NCBI RefSeq assembly: GCF_008831285.2
Contig: NC_045143.1
Coordinates: 20,048,854-20,112,853 of the forward strand
Direction: 5' to 3'
DNA length: 64,000 nucleotides
From: Nymphaea colorata
Lineage: Eukaryota; Streptophyta; Magnoliopsida; Nymphaeales; Nymphaeaceae
The notes beneath the pieces were generated by a model. The model had not been told where the DNA came from. It made no database searches and saw only the letters and a program-made list of their open reading frames with translations. Numbering within the stretch: the stretch's first letter is position 1; each line of letters begins with the position of its first letter. Shown piece after piece: positions 1 through 13,300 of this stretch. The position numbers were made by a program, and so were the translations under genes.

Positions 1-1726
1 ATTATTTCTTAAAGTATCAAATATGGGTTGTAAAAAGACCTGATTTTTAGTATTGTAGGATTCTAGGCTTTGTGCTAAGGAAATGTGTAGATCAGTTATA
101 CTATTCAGTTGTTGAGACATAGGACTAGTGTCCTCATTATGAAGTAGATGTTTTCCATTTTGAAAATAACATGTATGACTAAATTGGTTTTTTTTTACAA
201 TACTTTTAGACTTTGGGTATAGTTCTAAGTTGATGTATTCTAGCTGATTCATATGGTGGTGTAGTGGTATGGCAAACGTTCAAGGTTCGTACCACTCGTT
301 GTATAAATATTCTTCATAGTCTGAGTAGCCTGTGTAACTATCGTCTGATTGATAATGTGCATAATATTCTAACATATGCCATTGTTCCTCTATCCTATTA
401 TTAAACACTAATTGTTTTAATAATTTTTTTTTATAAATTTCTTAACAATTACAAACTTTTTGAGATATTTTATAACTTTGTTTCTAGCTATTTGTTTCAC
501 TTGTTTATTGTAAATTTTTGGGTCTGTTTGAGTTAGCATATTATATCTTTATGGTTTGGCTATATTTCAGGATTCAAATATTCTATTCTATATAATAATA
601 CAAAAGAAAATTCAGTAAACTATTAATTTTGGCTAGTAAATATTTTTGGGTTTTTTGAAAAACACAGTGTTCTGAAATCAAATGGTTCTTAAGGCTACAG
701 TTTTTCGAAATCAAAAGGTTCTTGAGCCTACTAGGTACTCATCTCTTTTTATCCCGCAGTCCTATGTATCATGCATAAAACTTTACACTTTGTTCACAAG
801 TCTTTAGTTTTAGGTTGGAAAAATTTCTTTCACATGAACAGGGTTCTACGAACAGATAACACATCTATTATAAAAAAGAACAAACTGAAACATGATGAGC
901 TTATGGTATGATTTCTCCGATTTTGAAAACTTGGTATATTCTTCTTTCATAGAACACCATGTGCGACACCTTTGTCATCTCATTCAAACCTCACCGTTTG
1001 TGTACTATTTTTTCCCTAAACGGCCTCCTCGCCTCACGGGTACTTCTTTTTCACAATAGCCTTTTGGTCTTAAAGGATTTACATAGTGGCTCGTCCAGAG
1101 AATCAAGAACTCAAAAACACGGGAATCAGATCATGACAAAACATGTTACAGTAGGTTCTTCCTTATAAAGCATGGTTCCTACGCATAGATCCTGGCTAGG
1201 GCCAGAACTTCCAACATAAAACACAAAGATTCATAACAACAGATTATGCAGGCGTATGTAAAGATACATGCTTCCGGGGAAGAGACTTTCCCGTTCGGCT
1301 TATAAGCGAAATACGAAAGAAAACTTTAAACACAGATAAAAACTTTCATTAAAGACGGAACATACTTACAATACCAAGAGCGTACTAGGCTCTGATACCT
1401 TCTTCTTCTTCTTCTTCCTGTTTTTACTTCCTTCTTCTCTGCTGCCGTTGATTTCTTGTACATCAACAGCTGCAGCCCGTTGCTGCTCTTCCTCTTTCTC
1501 CCTCACGCGTTGCCTGCCTCTCTCAACAATCTCTCTTCCCATCTTTTACTTTCGTCGTCTTCAATGTAATTAATTCCTTCATTTGTTTGTACACGTTGTT
1601 TTCTTTCTGTCCTCCTATTAGGCTGCATGTTAACCCTTCCCCCTCACTAATGAATTTATTTTCTACTTTACTTTTCAATCATGTCCTTTTTCCTTATAGA
1701 TATATACATAGGTTTTAGATATTCTA
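1..1726. other. AT-rich intergenic DNA with no recognisable gene
   Basis: No open frame here resembles a protein family I know; the longest frames are short and of biased composition. A CTT-rich tract lies near 1404-1440. Just left of it, at 1389-1400, the minus strand reads GGTATCAGAGCC, which matches the usual plant LTR-retrotransposon primer-binding site for initiator tRNA-Met. It could be the last trace of an old element, but I could not find a matching LTR. Confidence 0.5.
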
Positions 1727-1787
1727 ACTGGCCACTAAAGATTTTAGTGACAATTTGTTTTGAATGTTAGTAAAAGTAGTGTTGCTG

Positions 1788-1933
1788 ATACTTTTATTGA
1801 TGTTTTGACACTACATCAGTAATTTTTACTGACGTGAAACAAGAATGTTCATGAAAATTGATACTTTTATTGATGTTTTGACACTACATCAGTATTTTTT
1901 ACCGACGCGAAACAATAATGTTCATGAAAATCG
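1788..1933. repeat. Two-copy tandem duplication, 73 bp period
   Basis: Copy one runs about 1788-1860 and copy two 1861-1933. Both read ATACTTTTATTGATGTTTTG and go on through a TTTACTGAC-type motif to AATGTTCATGAAAAT. They differ at a handful of positions. Confidence 0.8.
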
Positions 1934-2766
1934 ATTTTGACAGAGGTCGCAACTGAAGCTGTAACCGTTTTACTGATAAGAATTTCATCAGGAAAAATGT
2001 TTTCCACTGGCACAGGAAAACTCACTAAAAGTGACAAACCCATACCAGTAAAAAGTTGCACCGTATGCGTCCCTTGTTTATTGAATAAAAGAACTCGCAT
2101 AACCTTTATTTAAGTTTTCCACAAAAATGTTACTAAAAGACAAAGGAAAATGAGATCTTTACTTACCTGGATCCATGATCGTCAGTAATGAATGACCTAT
2201 ACCACGGTAGTCAACATTTCTGGACCTATACCGGTGAATGTTCTCACGCCATAGGCATGGATCATTGTTTGTCAGTATAGATATGCATCTTTACTGTCGT
2301 TCCAAGGAAAAATGTCAGTAATGATTGACCTACATGACGCAAAGTGTTTGTACTCCATGAACCTATGCCGACGAATGTCCTCACCACTATATGGTTTTTA
2401 CAAGAATGAACTTTCAATGACGCGGGTTCGTACTCGTCTATTATGTACACATATTTGCTGATGCTTTATGGGCCCGACAATAGTGGTTAGCCTGTACGGT
2501 AGTTTTACAACATGGACCTATACAGAATCACAGATGAATATTCTCACCGCTGCAAGTTTCTTCGAAACAAAAAAAAGAGACGATGAACATTCAGTGACAG
2601 ATCGTTGCCTGTCAGTATAGTACATATCTTTGAACATTATCACGACTATAGGCTTATTTCTTGTGCCCTTCCCAAAGACAAGCAGTTTTACTGACGCGGA
2701 TCCACTGCCGGTCATTAATGTCTTTATTTTACTAACATTCAGAAGAATACATTAGTACAAATGTTT

Positions 2767-2800
2767 TTTACTGACACATGTTTTCCCATGCGTCAGTAAA
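2767..2800. repeat. Perfectly spaced hairpin (14 bp arms)
   Basis: The left arm TTTACTGACACATG (2767-2780) pairs with the right arm CATGCGTCAGTAAA (2787-2800) with one mismatch across a 6 bp loop. The arms carry the same TTTACTGAC motif that recurs through the preceding kilobase. Confidence 0.75.
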
Positions 2801-2830
2801 TACCTGATCACCTAGCATCAAATTCATGAC

Positions 2831-5800
2831 CCCTTTGAACTCAGTCACCCCATTCAACATGCCAGGGTACTATCCAAGGAGGACCACCGTGCATGAACCA
2901 ATATGGACTTAAAAGGGTTTGGTCTTTAGATACTATTGAGTATCTAACCCTCAATAACGTTGAAATCTGGTCCCGGACAGTCTCAATCAGAGTACAACCT
3001 CCTCCCTAGGTCAGATCCAGATGTGAACACCAATGGGGTTCAATTGAGCCACAAGGGTAGGGTTGATGTATATTGCAGCTAATTTCAAAACTCTTTTAAC
3101 TGATTTAGGTGTGTCGACAACCTAGGTGCCATGTTTAGATTCACATCTATTGCCAGTGGTGGAGGCAAATTTTTTTTTTTTTCTTTTTTTTGCTGAGGGG
3201 CACTCGAGTTTGAGACCTGGATCTTTTTGGGGGCACCAATATAATTTTTGATTTTTGATAGGCGAGTGGACGCAGTGGCCCACGCCAGCCCATATCGTAG
3301 CTCTGCTATTGTCTACTACTGATCTAGGTTCAGATCCAAGGGCCAAGCTAGGATTTCATCTTTAGTGGGGCCCAAATAATTCGGCAAACACTAAATAAAA
3401 TTTTGAATTTTTTTAACAGGGGCCACCCTCTATTCTTACAAAAGTTTTACAGGGGCTGGAACAAATTTTTTTTAAATTAATAGATAAATTTGAAAATTTC
3501 AAAACTTGAGAAGGGGGCGGGGCCATGGCCCCTGTCGACCCCACTACGCTCCGCCCTGTCCAGATCTAACTAGATCAACACATCTATACCTAATGTTTTT
3601 TTCTTTTCGTTTTTTAACCAAGAAGGCAAGTTGGACGGGGGCAGAGTCAGAATTTTTCTCTTGAGATGGCCAAATAATATAGGGACTGACTGCCATAGAG
3701 GCTGACAATGTTTTTCAAAAGTTTATAGGAACCAAAACAAAATTTTTAAGAACATTTGACAGGTAAAATCTCATTTTTCACAAAATCTTGTTGGGGAATG
3801 CATGCCCCCCTGAGTGGGACAAGCGTGCTAGCCATGTCAAAATCACATATAACAATAAGGCCAAGCTCAATTGATTTCTTGGCATTTGCATACTGCCCAG
3901 AGCCAATAGAAGATCTATGTATACCACTGTCTACGTGAGTTGAGTTTCAATATTGGAGATTTTCTCTACAAGGTGAGAAGGGCAAGCTAAACCATGACCT
4001 GGGTTGGTTCTTTCGACGATCTAAACTGAAGGTAACAACCTGCATCTCAATTCGTTTTACCTTTGTAGTACTATGAAATTTGTGATGTTTCTTATTTGAC
4101 CCGTGATCCATCACGGGGGAATAGGTACTCAAAACTTTTGAAGCGAGGAGAAGAGAACAGGATGCTTCGAGAAGTTGAACCCTTGCAAAACCCTAATCCA
4201 GATGACATGAGGGACCATCCTGGTAAGCTCCCAACTACTCTTTCTTGGGCATAGAGGGTCTCTGTTGATCTGAAAGTCGTTGAAATAGAGCACCTTCCGC
4301 TCAAGGTGGAATCGATTAATGGGAAACCATGCATTTTTGTCCCGTTCAATCGATCTTGAAATCCTGAAAAAGGCCTACCTGTCGTTTGCCATTTTCTGCT
4401 CCTTTGAGACTCGAGAAAAAAAGTATCAAGTATAGTTAAATAATAAATGGCTTGAAGGAGTGATGAAAAGAAGGTAGGAACCCTAGATTTTCTCTTCTAG
4501 AGAATGGCTTGTTTTTCATTTACGTAGATGATGAGGAAGAAACGAATGCTATTTTGCACAAAGGAGCCAAAGGTTAGGCGGTGGGATTCTGGTTAGGAAG
4601 GCGATGGGTTCCAAGTGATTCTTTACGTACGGATGATGGATTTCTTATCCCTCTTTGGGTGAGGGTTCCAAATTTGCCTCCACTCCTTTAGAACCGGCAT
4701 ATTTTCGAACACCTGTGTATGAGGTTTGCTTGTCAGCTCAGAGTGTTTTGGATCCCAAATAGTGGCGTCAACCAATCAAGAAAGCCTTACATCTTTTTTG
4801 TACCGAAGCAATGGGTTATCGCAGTTTTGATAAAAATGTTTTGTCCTTTTTGGAATTGAATTGTGACTTTGCGTTGAAGCCCTAAGTTTGTTGTATCTTG
4901 TTGACAAGGTAGATTCAGCAGCAGTTCGGGACTATCTTCCCGCACTCAGTTATCTCGGTGTTAGCCTGTTGAAGTGGTATTTTGTAATCTCTTTGCATAT
5001 CGATTCCTTTTTTTTTTTTTTTGGGTAATATTGAAGCCCTCTCCCCAGCAATTTGCATGGGAAGAGGAAATATGTACTTAAGGATTAGGGATCAGAAGCG
5101 AAAATGCAAATAAGATACCCCTTATTTTCTAAGGTTTAAATTTTTGGGGGCCATTTTTGTTTTTTTGATGGAAGTAAGCGCTGTTTACATAATATAAATT
5201 TGTAATTGTTATGAGAAGACACTTTCTATGTTATGATGTTACTCTCACATTTCATCATAGAGGCATTTTGATGATTTTGCAGGAAGAAAAAATTTCTACA
5301 CCATATCTTACTATATAAGGGAGGGATCTTCCAGTTAACTAACAGGGGTCCTTTTTCATTTCCAATCCATAAGATTTGATCAATTTGAATAATATAACCT
5401 GCTCCTATTGCTATAAGAAGTAATTTAAAATATTAAGTGAGCAAATTTTTTCACAAAGAATTTATTTAATGAAGGCATGTTTTGGCGCTATTTTTCAAAT
5501 GGGGTTTATTAAGGAAAAAAGAAGTTATATTGAAAACCAAGTGTCTTTAGTTTGTTTAAGAATTTGGTTTCCAAAAAAAAAAAATTTACAAAGACTCTCT
5601 CGAACAACAACAAAAAAGCGTCATCAACTTTTCAATCAATCGTTTTTAACAGAAAATGTTAAAATAATAAGTAATGACAATTTAACCCCTTAAAAACCAA
5701 AAAGTATATTTAAAAAATATAAAACGCCCTCACCACCGCTGTCGGTCCGCAGGCACTGAGGATGGGTGGGGCGACCGTGATTTTTCTTCGACCCTTTTGC

Positions 5801-6532
5801 ATCAAACCCCACACCACCTTGTGTAAATGCTTCCAAACGATCTCACGAAGACATCAAACCAAGATTATAGAAAAGAAAAGCCAACGATATTTCCGTATTC
5901 CTCCTACCCCCGCAGCACCACCAAGAACAAGAACGCGTTATAAGAGAGATGGTCAATATTCCGACAGAAGACAAGATAATCGCTTCCTCTGTCTTTGACT
6001 CTTCTCCATGATAATAGTCTTCTTCTTCTTCTCCTTCTCCCGCACATGTTGCTGCCCCACCCCCACAGTATATATGAGAAGAGCTGCAGCTTTAATGGTC
6101 TACCTCCCACCCTTTTTCTCTCCTTTATTCCCCCTCTCCGTCCACCCTTGGCGTCGCACCTCGTTGGATGGCAAGGGGCATCGGCCAGGCTGACCTCGCT
6201 TGTTGGATAGCGAGAGTCCCGTCGACGCTTGCTGCCTAGCAAGCGAGGGTCGACATCGGCGTTCACCGTCACCCCGGGTGATCTGAGTAGAAAGTCCCTA
6301 GCTCTTTCGGATGTAGCAGCTAACAAAGTCACTGCAAAAAACTTCTGAAAAGTGCATATGTTTCCTAGCCGTGAAACACACCTTGGTTTCGTCCAGTTCA
6401 AGTAGTCTTATGAAAGAAGACATCAGCCAAATGTGAATATAATACACTGCATGTAGGATATGAAAATCCAATTATGTATTCAAATATTAAGCCCTTAAAC
6501 GCCTCTCATTTATAATTTTGATTTGTGTTATT
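2831..6532. other. Intergenic DNA with old repeat debris and no supportable gene
   Basis: The stretch near 3170-3540 alternates T-rich runs with GGGGC blocks and looks like decayed repeat. Around 4620-4760 the plus strand can be read as WVRVPNLPPLL followed by an HIFEH-like string. That recalls the ORF1 (DUF4283) region of plant LINEs, but stops interrupt it and it is too short to call. Polypyrimidine tracts sit near 6020-6130. Nothing here has intact coding character. Confidence 0.4.
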
Positions 6533-6700
6533 AGAACTAAAAACTATTTATCCATTAATTCATGCATGCAAAATATTAGAAGGTGATAAAAAATAACTAA
6601 TCTCTTTATTGCTTGCGTGGGTGCCTGCAGATGCTTACCAGAACTAAAAACTATTTATGCATGAATTCTTGCATGCAAATTATTAGAAGGTGATAAAAGA
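6533..6700. repeat. Direct repeat of about 60 bp, 107 bp period
   Basis: AGAACTAAAAACTATTTAT starts at 6533 and recurs at 6640. In both copies a CATGCAAA..ATTAGAAGGTGATAAAA segment follows. The copies differ by only a few bases, so this is a fairly recent local duplication in AT-rich DNA downstream of the Der-type gene. Confidence 0.8.
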
Positions 6701-7390
6701 TAGATATCCCTGTATTGTTCCTCCATAAACGTTAAATTTGTCTTTTTTGTTATTTGTATATCATGATTTTTTGGCAGTTGTACATGCATCTCTCCGTTAT
6801 TAAAAAACTTTACTGCTTTTCCAGATCAAGGGTCAGACTACTGTGTGAAGTTCGTAGTTCTCGCCATGTATATACAGGTTTTCAGGTATCAAAGAATGGA
6901 TGAAAATAATGCAACTGACGGCACAACGATGCCACCTAATATGCTATCGCTAGCTTAAGATATAGTTTTGCTCTTTTGAATGTATAAAGCTGTGTTTGCT
7001 TTGATTTATTACTTGAAAAGAGATGTAAATTCGGATTATATTATTTCAATAAAGTGAGGTATGGTTTGACCAGCTATGACGAGCCTAAGTTTTGCTTCCA
7101 CTATAAATAAAAATGTGTTCAAAGATTTTAGGGTCGTTACGCTAATAATATATAACGATTCTATCTTGCAAATTCTCAATCTTTTTTGCTCAAACATCCA
7201 AGCTGCTGCTTAGCGCGGGACGGTCATCCACTCACCTTAGGTACCCACGAAAGTAAGGACTGCTGGCATAATATGGGGTCCCCACGTTGGCACAAGATAA
7301 ATAGGATAAAACCTTGGTACGAGAGAAACTTATAAATACACCCTATCACCCAAATGGTCCCTACTGCTGCCAAAATTGGGCGGCATGCAG

Positions 7391-10300
7391 TCATCTTGCC
7401 ATTTCCAGTCTGGCAGCATTTCCTCTAGCCGATGCTTGAGTGCTAGTTCCTGTAACTTTTCCTGCAAAAAATTGATAAAAAACACATGCATCAACTTTGG
7501 TAGATGAAAGTTAAACTATGTAAACAAAAAAGAACACTTCTGCACATTAAGAATGCGAAACATCTAGTATACAAAGAAATACGACCTAGAGAACAATATA
7601 AACGAACTGCGACAATACACGCTCTCGTTCCAGGGCCTACTAGGAATCTAGGATTAACAGCATCTGCGATTCTTTTCCCTCCAAATTGCCACTATTCAGG
7701 CAGTAATCATCTCATTAGTTTTAGCATCTACCTTTAGTGAACTGTCATGGTCATTTTTCAACCTTTATGAAAAGCCTCAAGGACAATCTCCAAATTTGAT
7801 CATGATCAAACCATGCCCATTTTCCAAGCCTTATGTAACGTCCCGAGGTTTAGCAATCCCATTGTCTCTTGTCATCTGGTCACGTGGGGTCCAAGCAGCT
7901 GTAAGGATCATCACTTCGTTGACGTAAAAATAAAAGCACAACGTTCCAGCAATTTCATTGAAGTTTTGAATGGAATCCAAACAACTTGATAGAACATGGG
8001 GATAATGCCACCCTTAAATCAAAGGTAACTTTAATCCTAACGCTGTATCCTACTCACATTTTTTTTCTATGGTGCCAGTGAAATACACATGTAAAACATA
8101 ATTGCTGCATTTTTCAAATTTTACAATGCATGGAGAAAAACTGGAACATAGAATAAGTATCTAACATATTAAAAGAATAAAAGCCAAATACAAGTTGTAA
8201 TCCTCTGACCTTCAACTTTTCCCATTTTCTTTTTGCTACGCCATAGTAAGCGGATAGGAGTACCAGTAAACCCTGCATCTGAACGCAATTGCTTTTCCAT
8301 ATAACGACGATAAGTCTCCGGGAATAGTTTTGCATCATTTACGAAGAAGACAAATGTTGGAGGACAAATTGCTGCCTGCAGTGACAAGCACGGCTAAAGT
8401 TAATACAGAAACTATAACAAGAATTATAAAGAACATTAAGCACATCCAGGAGAAATCTCAGCTCCCAAGCTTGTATATGATGGCCAAGATAATGAATAAT
8501 CAGTATCACTTTTAAGCTACTGAATGTACAGCATAGTTACAAATGTATAGTAGGTTACACGTAGTTCACATGCATACATCTAGCACATTCCACAATTCTA
8601 ATTAATGTTTGCCTGGAAGACTTATGTGCTTTATCTTCGTCTAGGATCAGAACGTGTTCTACCTTTCTATCTTCCCTGATTTTATCTTCGTCTGGGATCA
8701 GACCGTGTTCTACCTTTCTATCTTCCCTCTCATCAATAGCAAGCATTCCATCCTCCAACCCATTTCCCCATTCCAGGGATAAAGAAGAAGGGCGAAATTG
8801 TTTGGATCATTTATGCACAAGTCACAAAGAAAGTGGGATATGGTTCAGTTGCAAACCCCGACCTGAATATGGTATTCTTAAGAAACTGTCCCTTAAACAG
8901 CATAGTCTGACAAGAAAGATAAAAGGGAGTTCTTTGAGATGACAATAAACAGTGTTTATTACCGTTTATAGAATATCTCCAACAGGAAACATTTGCAGTA
9001 CATTAGTAGAAAGAAAGTTTGTCCTTGTTTATCTTCGAAGAACAAGACTTTTACAACTATGTCCATGTGTATGTTTAGGTGCGGTGACTATGTGAGTACA
9101 ACATATTTGTAGACAAATAGCATACTAGTACAAGATTACAGAATGAAATGCAAGTACAGAGGAAATTACAAAGGCCTAGAAGGAGGTATATAATGAAATG
9201 TGTAGTTGAAGTATTAACTTGCATTAAAGTGGAACAATACAAACTAATTCCAAATACAATGGAGGAAGAACATCCAGACATAACTCAGGATCTTTTGGAG
9301 AACATGGAACAATGTGGATACCTGGGTGGTATAGTAAACCCTTCCTCTTCTTCCTCCTCTAGTTTTGGGAGGTGGTTTAAATGCCAATGCTTCCTGCACA
9401 ACTTGATTTAGAATCGAAGTACCAAGACGTCTTGATCTCTCTTGTTCAACCGTGCTTGCTGCAGAAATAATCCTGAATGGACATTTCGCAAATCAATCAA
9501 AAAATAAAAGATTCTGAAGTCAAAGTCAAAGTCAATTCCTGCTTTTGTAGGCATACATCAAGGGGAAAACAGTAAAAGAGGTAATTCCTCAGATCTGAAC
9601 CTACAAGTACACCATGATCAAGAAGTTCATTCACGCTCATTTGGCAGGAGGAACAGAGAGACAACAATTGATTGGATGTCCCCCTAATTAATTAAATTCA
9701 AACCAAAAAGAAAAAAAAGAAAGAAAGGAAAAACCATATCCAAGTATAATTCTCAAATCTTCAGCCAATTCAATCAAAATCTGACTTTGATGGCGGTTCA
9801 AACATTTTGAAAGTCACATGAATATGGATATGCAAAAGGTTAACCAGGCATATTATGCTAAAGGTGATGTCCATTACCCAACTGGATATTTATGTAAAAC
9901 CTAATGCAAATCCTAATACACATCCAATCCAATCCATTGACATCCCTACCTCTATTCCTGCATTTTAAGCATGACAAGTTTCATATTTAACAATATAAAA
10001 GAAGGATATATTAAAACTTGTCAAGGGGTACAAAATTCCAAGAATATGCTAATAAAGGTGAACAGCTGGAGAGCCAATTATGAAGGTATATACTTGTAAG
10101 TTGTATCCCATAGTCTCTAACACACACACACACACACGTATATATATATATGTTGGGTATGTAACTAGTATGTAGTTCCTTTCTTCTCCCTTTTTCTCTG
10201 CACTTCTATTTCTCTTTTTCCCATTTCTCTGCTCCAGTTCTGATCAGTGATCACTTTTTGGAATTTTATCAGAATTGGCCTATCCAACAGCTAACCCAGG

Positions 10301-13300
10301 AGCCTCTTATAGTTTTATGTATACAAGTAGGGGATTAACCCACTTCATAATATGCACTGCTTGTGCTGCTTTTGTTAATACAATTTTACCTTTTCAATGT
10401 TTCTGAGTACCTTAGCGCACTCTGAGTTAAGCCCTTGAGCTTCATGTGTGGTGAGATCCATGTGGAAGCCTTATTTTGTGGCTTATATATTTCTGTTTAC
10501 ATTTCACACTGGGTACTTCTGAAAAACCTTCAAATGGACTTTAAACTTGACCAAGTGATGATTATATTTCTATGGAGTATTTTATTTATCCATGAGAGTT
10601 GTCATGCATGCATGAAATCCAATCTTACAGCAAGGTAACAAAATAAGGAGCTCAAAAAATTTCAGTAGAGGATTTTATAATAGTCATTCATCCAATAAAA
10701 ATCACGCACATGAACATAACTACCACGACAAGGAAGGGCTCTAATAATGGATATTTTATCAGATATACATATCAAAGACTACTGGATTTTCGTGGACACT
10801 TTATTGCACATATGCAGATCATACACATGTTATACGTCCCTACAGATTACAGAACCACGAAATATGATAGCCTTATCAGTCCTTTAAATTCATATATGTA
10901 AACTAAATGAATGCTCATATAAACTGTAGGAACTCAGTTCACCCGCTTTTCTGATTTCCATGTAATATTAAAGTGCCATAGAGCTCCACACAGAATAGAA
11001 TAGTTTCTGAAATATTAAGGCTTTAAACCAAGCTAAACTTATCAAGCAAATAACTGATAAGTTAAACATACTTGTCCACACTCTGACCAGTTGTTGCAGT
11101 TGAATAAACAATTGGTGCCCAGTCGAGACTGCGAAGCTTCTCCCTCACATCCTGTTCATAATAAGTAGCTGTCTGGTGATTCTTGTTAGGTATTGTGTCC
11201 CATTTGTTCACGACAATAATACAACCCTTTCCTTCTTTCTCAATTCTTTCTGCTATATTGCAATCCTATTATAGTTGAAAAAAAATATGTCAAACAGAAG
11301 AAATTCATTACACCAAATGTACGACGGGGAAAAAAAAAATCCTCAGGTAAACTAAACTGTGCTTCATAAACCATAAATGAGCTTTCTTATGCTGAAAAGT
11401 TGAAGCACAATTCGAGCAACTCACTGTTCTGTCCACATTCTTCTCCTCTTGGTATCAAGGATATCATATCCCCTTCTTCTCATTTCCCCAAATGCATGAA
11501 TGTTTCTCCTCTTGGTATCAAGGATATCATATCCCCTTCTTCTCATTTCCCCAAATGCATGAATGCAAATGCATGAATGTGCAACCATAGTCACAAATAT
11601 CATTTTCGCGTTAATATTGTGAGCTTGAAAAAAGGGGACAAATACAGTAAAATTTTAAACATTAAAAAATCTTAAAAATTAAGGAAAAATAAAATAAATG
11701 AGAAACTAACAAGACAACCTAAAAAAATAAGTAGATATGCAAAAAAAAAATGGAAACAAGTAGTTTGGCATTCAAAAATGTGAAAAAAATGCCTAAATGA
11801 AAAAATGGGGAAAATGAGAAATAAACACTTTTTTTTTGTTTTAGTGTTTTTTTTTAAGAAAGGGAAATATTTTTGCTGTTTTATTCTGTTGACATAGTTT
11901 TTCATGTTTTTAACGCGTTTTTTGCAATGTTATCACTACCGTATCGTATCGTGTATCGGTCGGGCCGACCTATACGCCGTATCGTAACGTATCGTAAATG
12001 TATCGTAACGTATCGTAAAGTTAATTTTTTAATTTATAAAAAATGTTTAAAATTTATAAAAAATAGAAAAAATCTTAAAAAAATCCGAAAAAAACTAGTA
12101 AAAATCAGAAAAATTCAAGAAAAATGTATTTAAAGGAACATTCATCATTCATGTATATGAAGTATGAACTATGAAGTATGCATATGAACAAGACATTCCA
12201 AAATAAGAAATCAAACATTCAAATCAAAATAACATACTAAGCAACCTAAGAGGCTAAGAGTATTCAATTACATCACAATCCATAAGTTCAGAAGTCAAAA
12301 CTCAAAACATATTGACATAGACAACGAGAAAGAAAGCTTTTTCATTGGCAAAACTTGATGCAAATGGACAAAATCTCTTCCTCCCACGTCTCTTGTAGCG
12401 TTTACAAACAGGAAAAGAGAGAGAGAGGAGTGTCTCTTCTAAAACAAGGCGTCAAAAAGGGGCCGTCGGGCCCCTTTTTAATTTTTCCCCTGTATCGTGC
12501 GATACGGGGGTGTATCGCACGTATCGTGCGATACGGCTACTGTATCGTGCGATACGGCTACCGTATCGCATGTATCGTGCGATATGCATACGATACGGAC
12601 GCGTATCGTCTTTAAACAGTGTATCGTATATGTCTTCTTGACCTATACGATACGTATCGTACGATACGGATAACATTGGTTTTTTGTGGCTATGGGTGCA
12701 ACTACCCAAGTAGGTGACTTGAATAACGCGAGGAATTAACCATCCCCTTTAGCAATCCTAGCCTTACCAGCCTTAAACCATGGCAATCTCATAGCTTGGC
12801 AATATCATAGCTTGAATCCTATGACATATGGACACTTGTATAGTTGTATTGGGTGCTAAACCATGTTGACAATTGGACACCTGCATGGACAAGGGTGCAT
12901 CTCCAGACATGGTTAAAGTGGTCAATGCAGCTACAACTATTTTCATCTGCAAACAGATTCAGTCAAATTTCGACAAAGCTTTGTTGTTCCAGAAATTAGT
13001 CTAAACTCTAAAGCCATTTGGTGTGCATTGTTAGCTTATAAATATAATTGTTGTCTCAAAGTTCTCCATCAAACAACTTGCACTTTATAAATGTGCTATA
13101 GTTGTCAAATGTGAACTATTGGGTCCCGGTTCTATTTATCATTTTATTGCACTAATTGTACTACTCTGTTCTGTTGGTATATAACACTAAAGACACATTA
13201 CCAATTTTTTGTATTTATGTGTATATAATTATCCTACAATCCCTCTCCAATATAACAAATATCAAACAATTTCTTGAACTGAAATTGTTTAAGATGTATA

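Larger units (their letters stand above)
1727..2830. repeat. Degenerate non-coding element with repeated TTTACTGAC/GTCAGTAA motifs
   Basis: The stretch is dense in variants of TTTACTGACG and GTCAGTAA on both strands. It contains a tandem duplication with a 73 bp period: ATACTTTTATTGATG starts at 1788 and again at 1861. It ends in an inverted repeat whose arms are 2767-2780 and 2787-2800. Short motifs repeated in both orientations near an end are typical of the subterminal regions of DNA transposons. I could not fix both termini or a target duplication, so the class is open. The left edge near 1733 reads CACTAAAGATTTTAGTG, which hints at CACTA but is not conclusive. Confidence 0.4.

Noticed and set aside
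4092-4349. 85-codon minus-strand frame and LINE-like WVRVPNLPPLL string near 4670
   Set aside because: Too short and interrupted to assign; no flanking LINE domains or A-tail with target duplication were found.
5904-6401. Long minus-strand open frame (165 codons) with overlapping plus-strand frames
   Set aside because: Arg/Ser-rich composition from CTT and GC repeats, open on both strands, no family resemblance.
11873-12709. Tyr/Arg/Ile-rich open frames on both strands
   Set aside because: They translate the TATCG/CGATA repeats of hAT copy 3.
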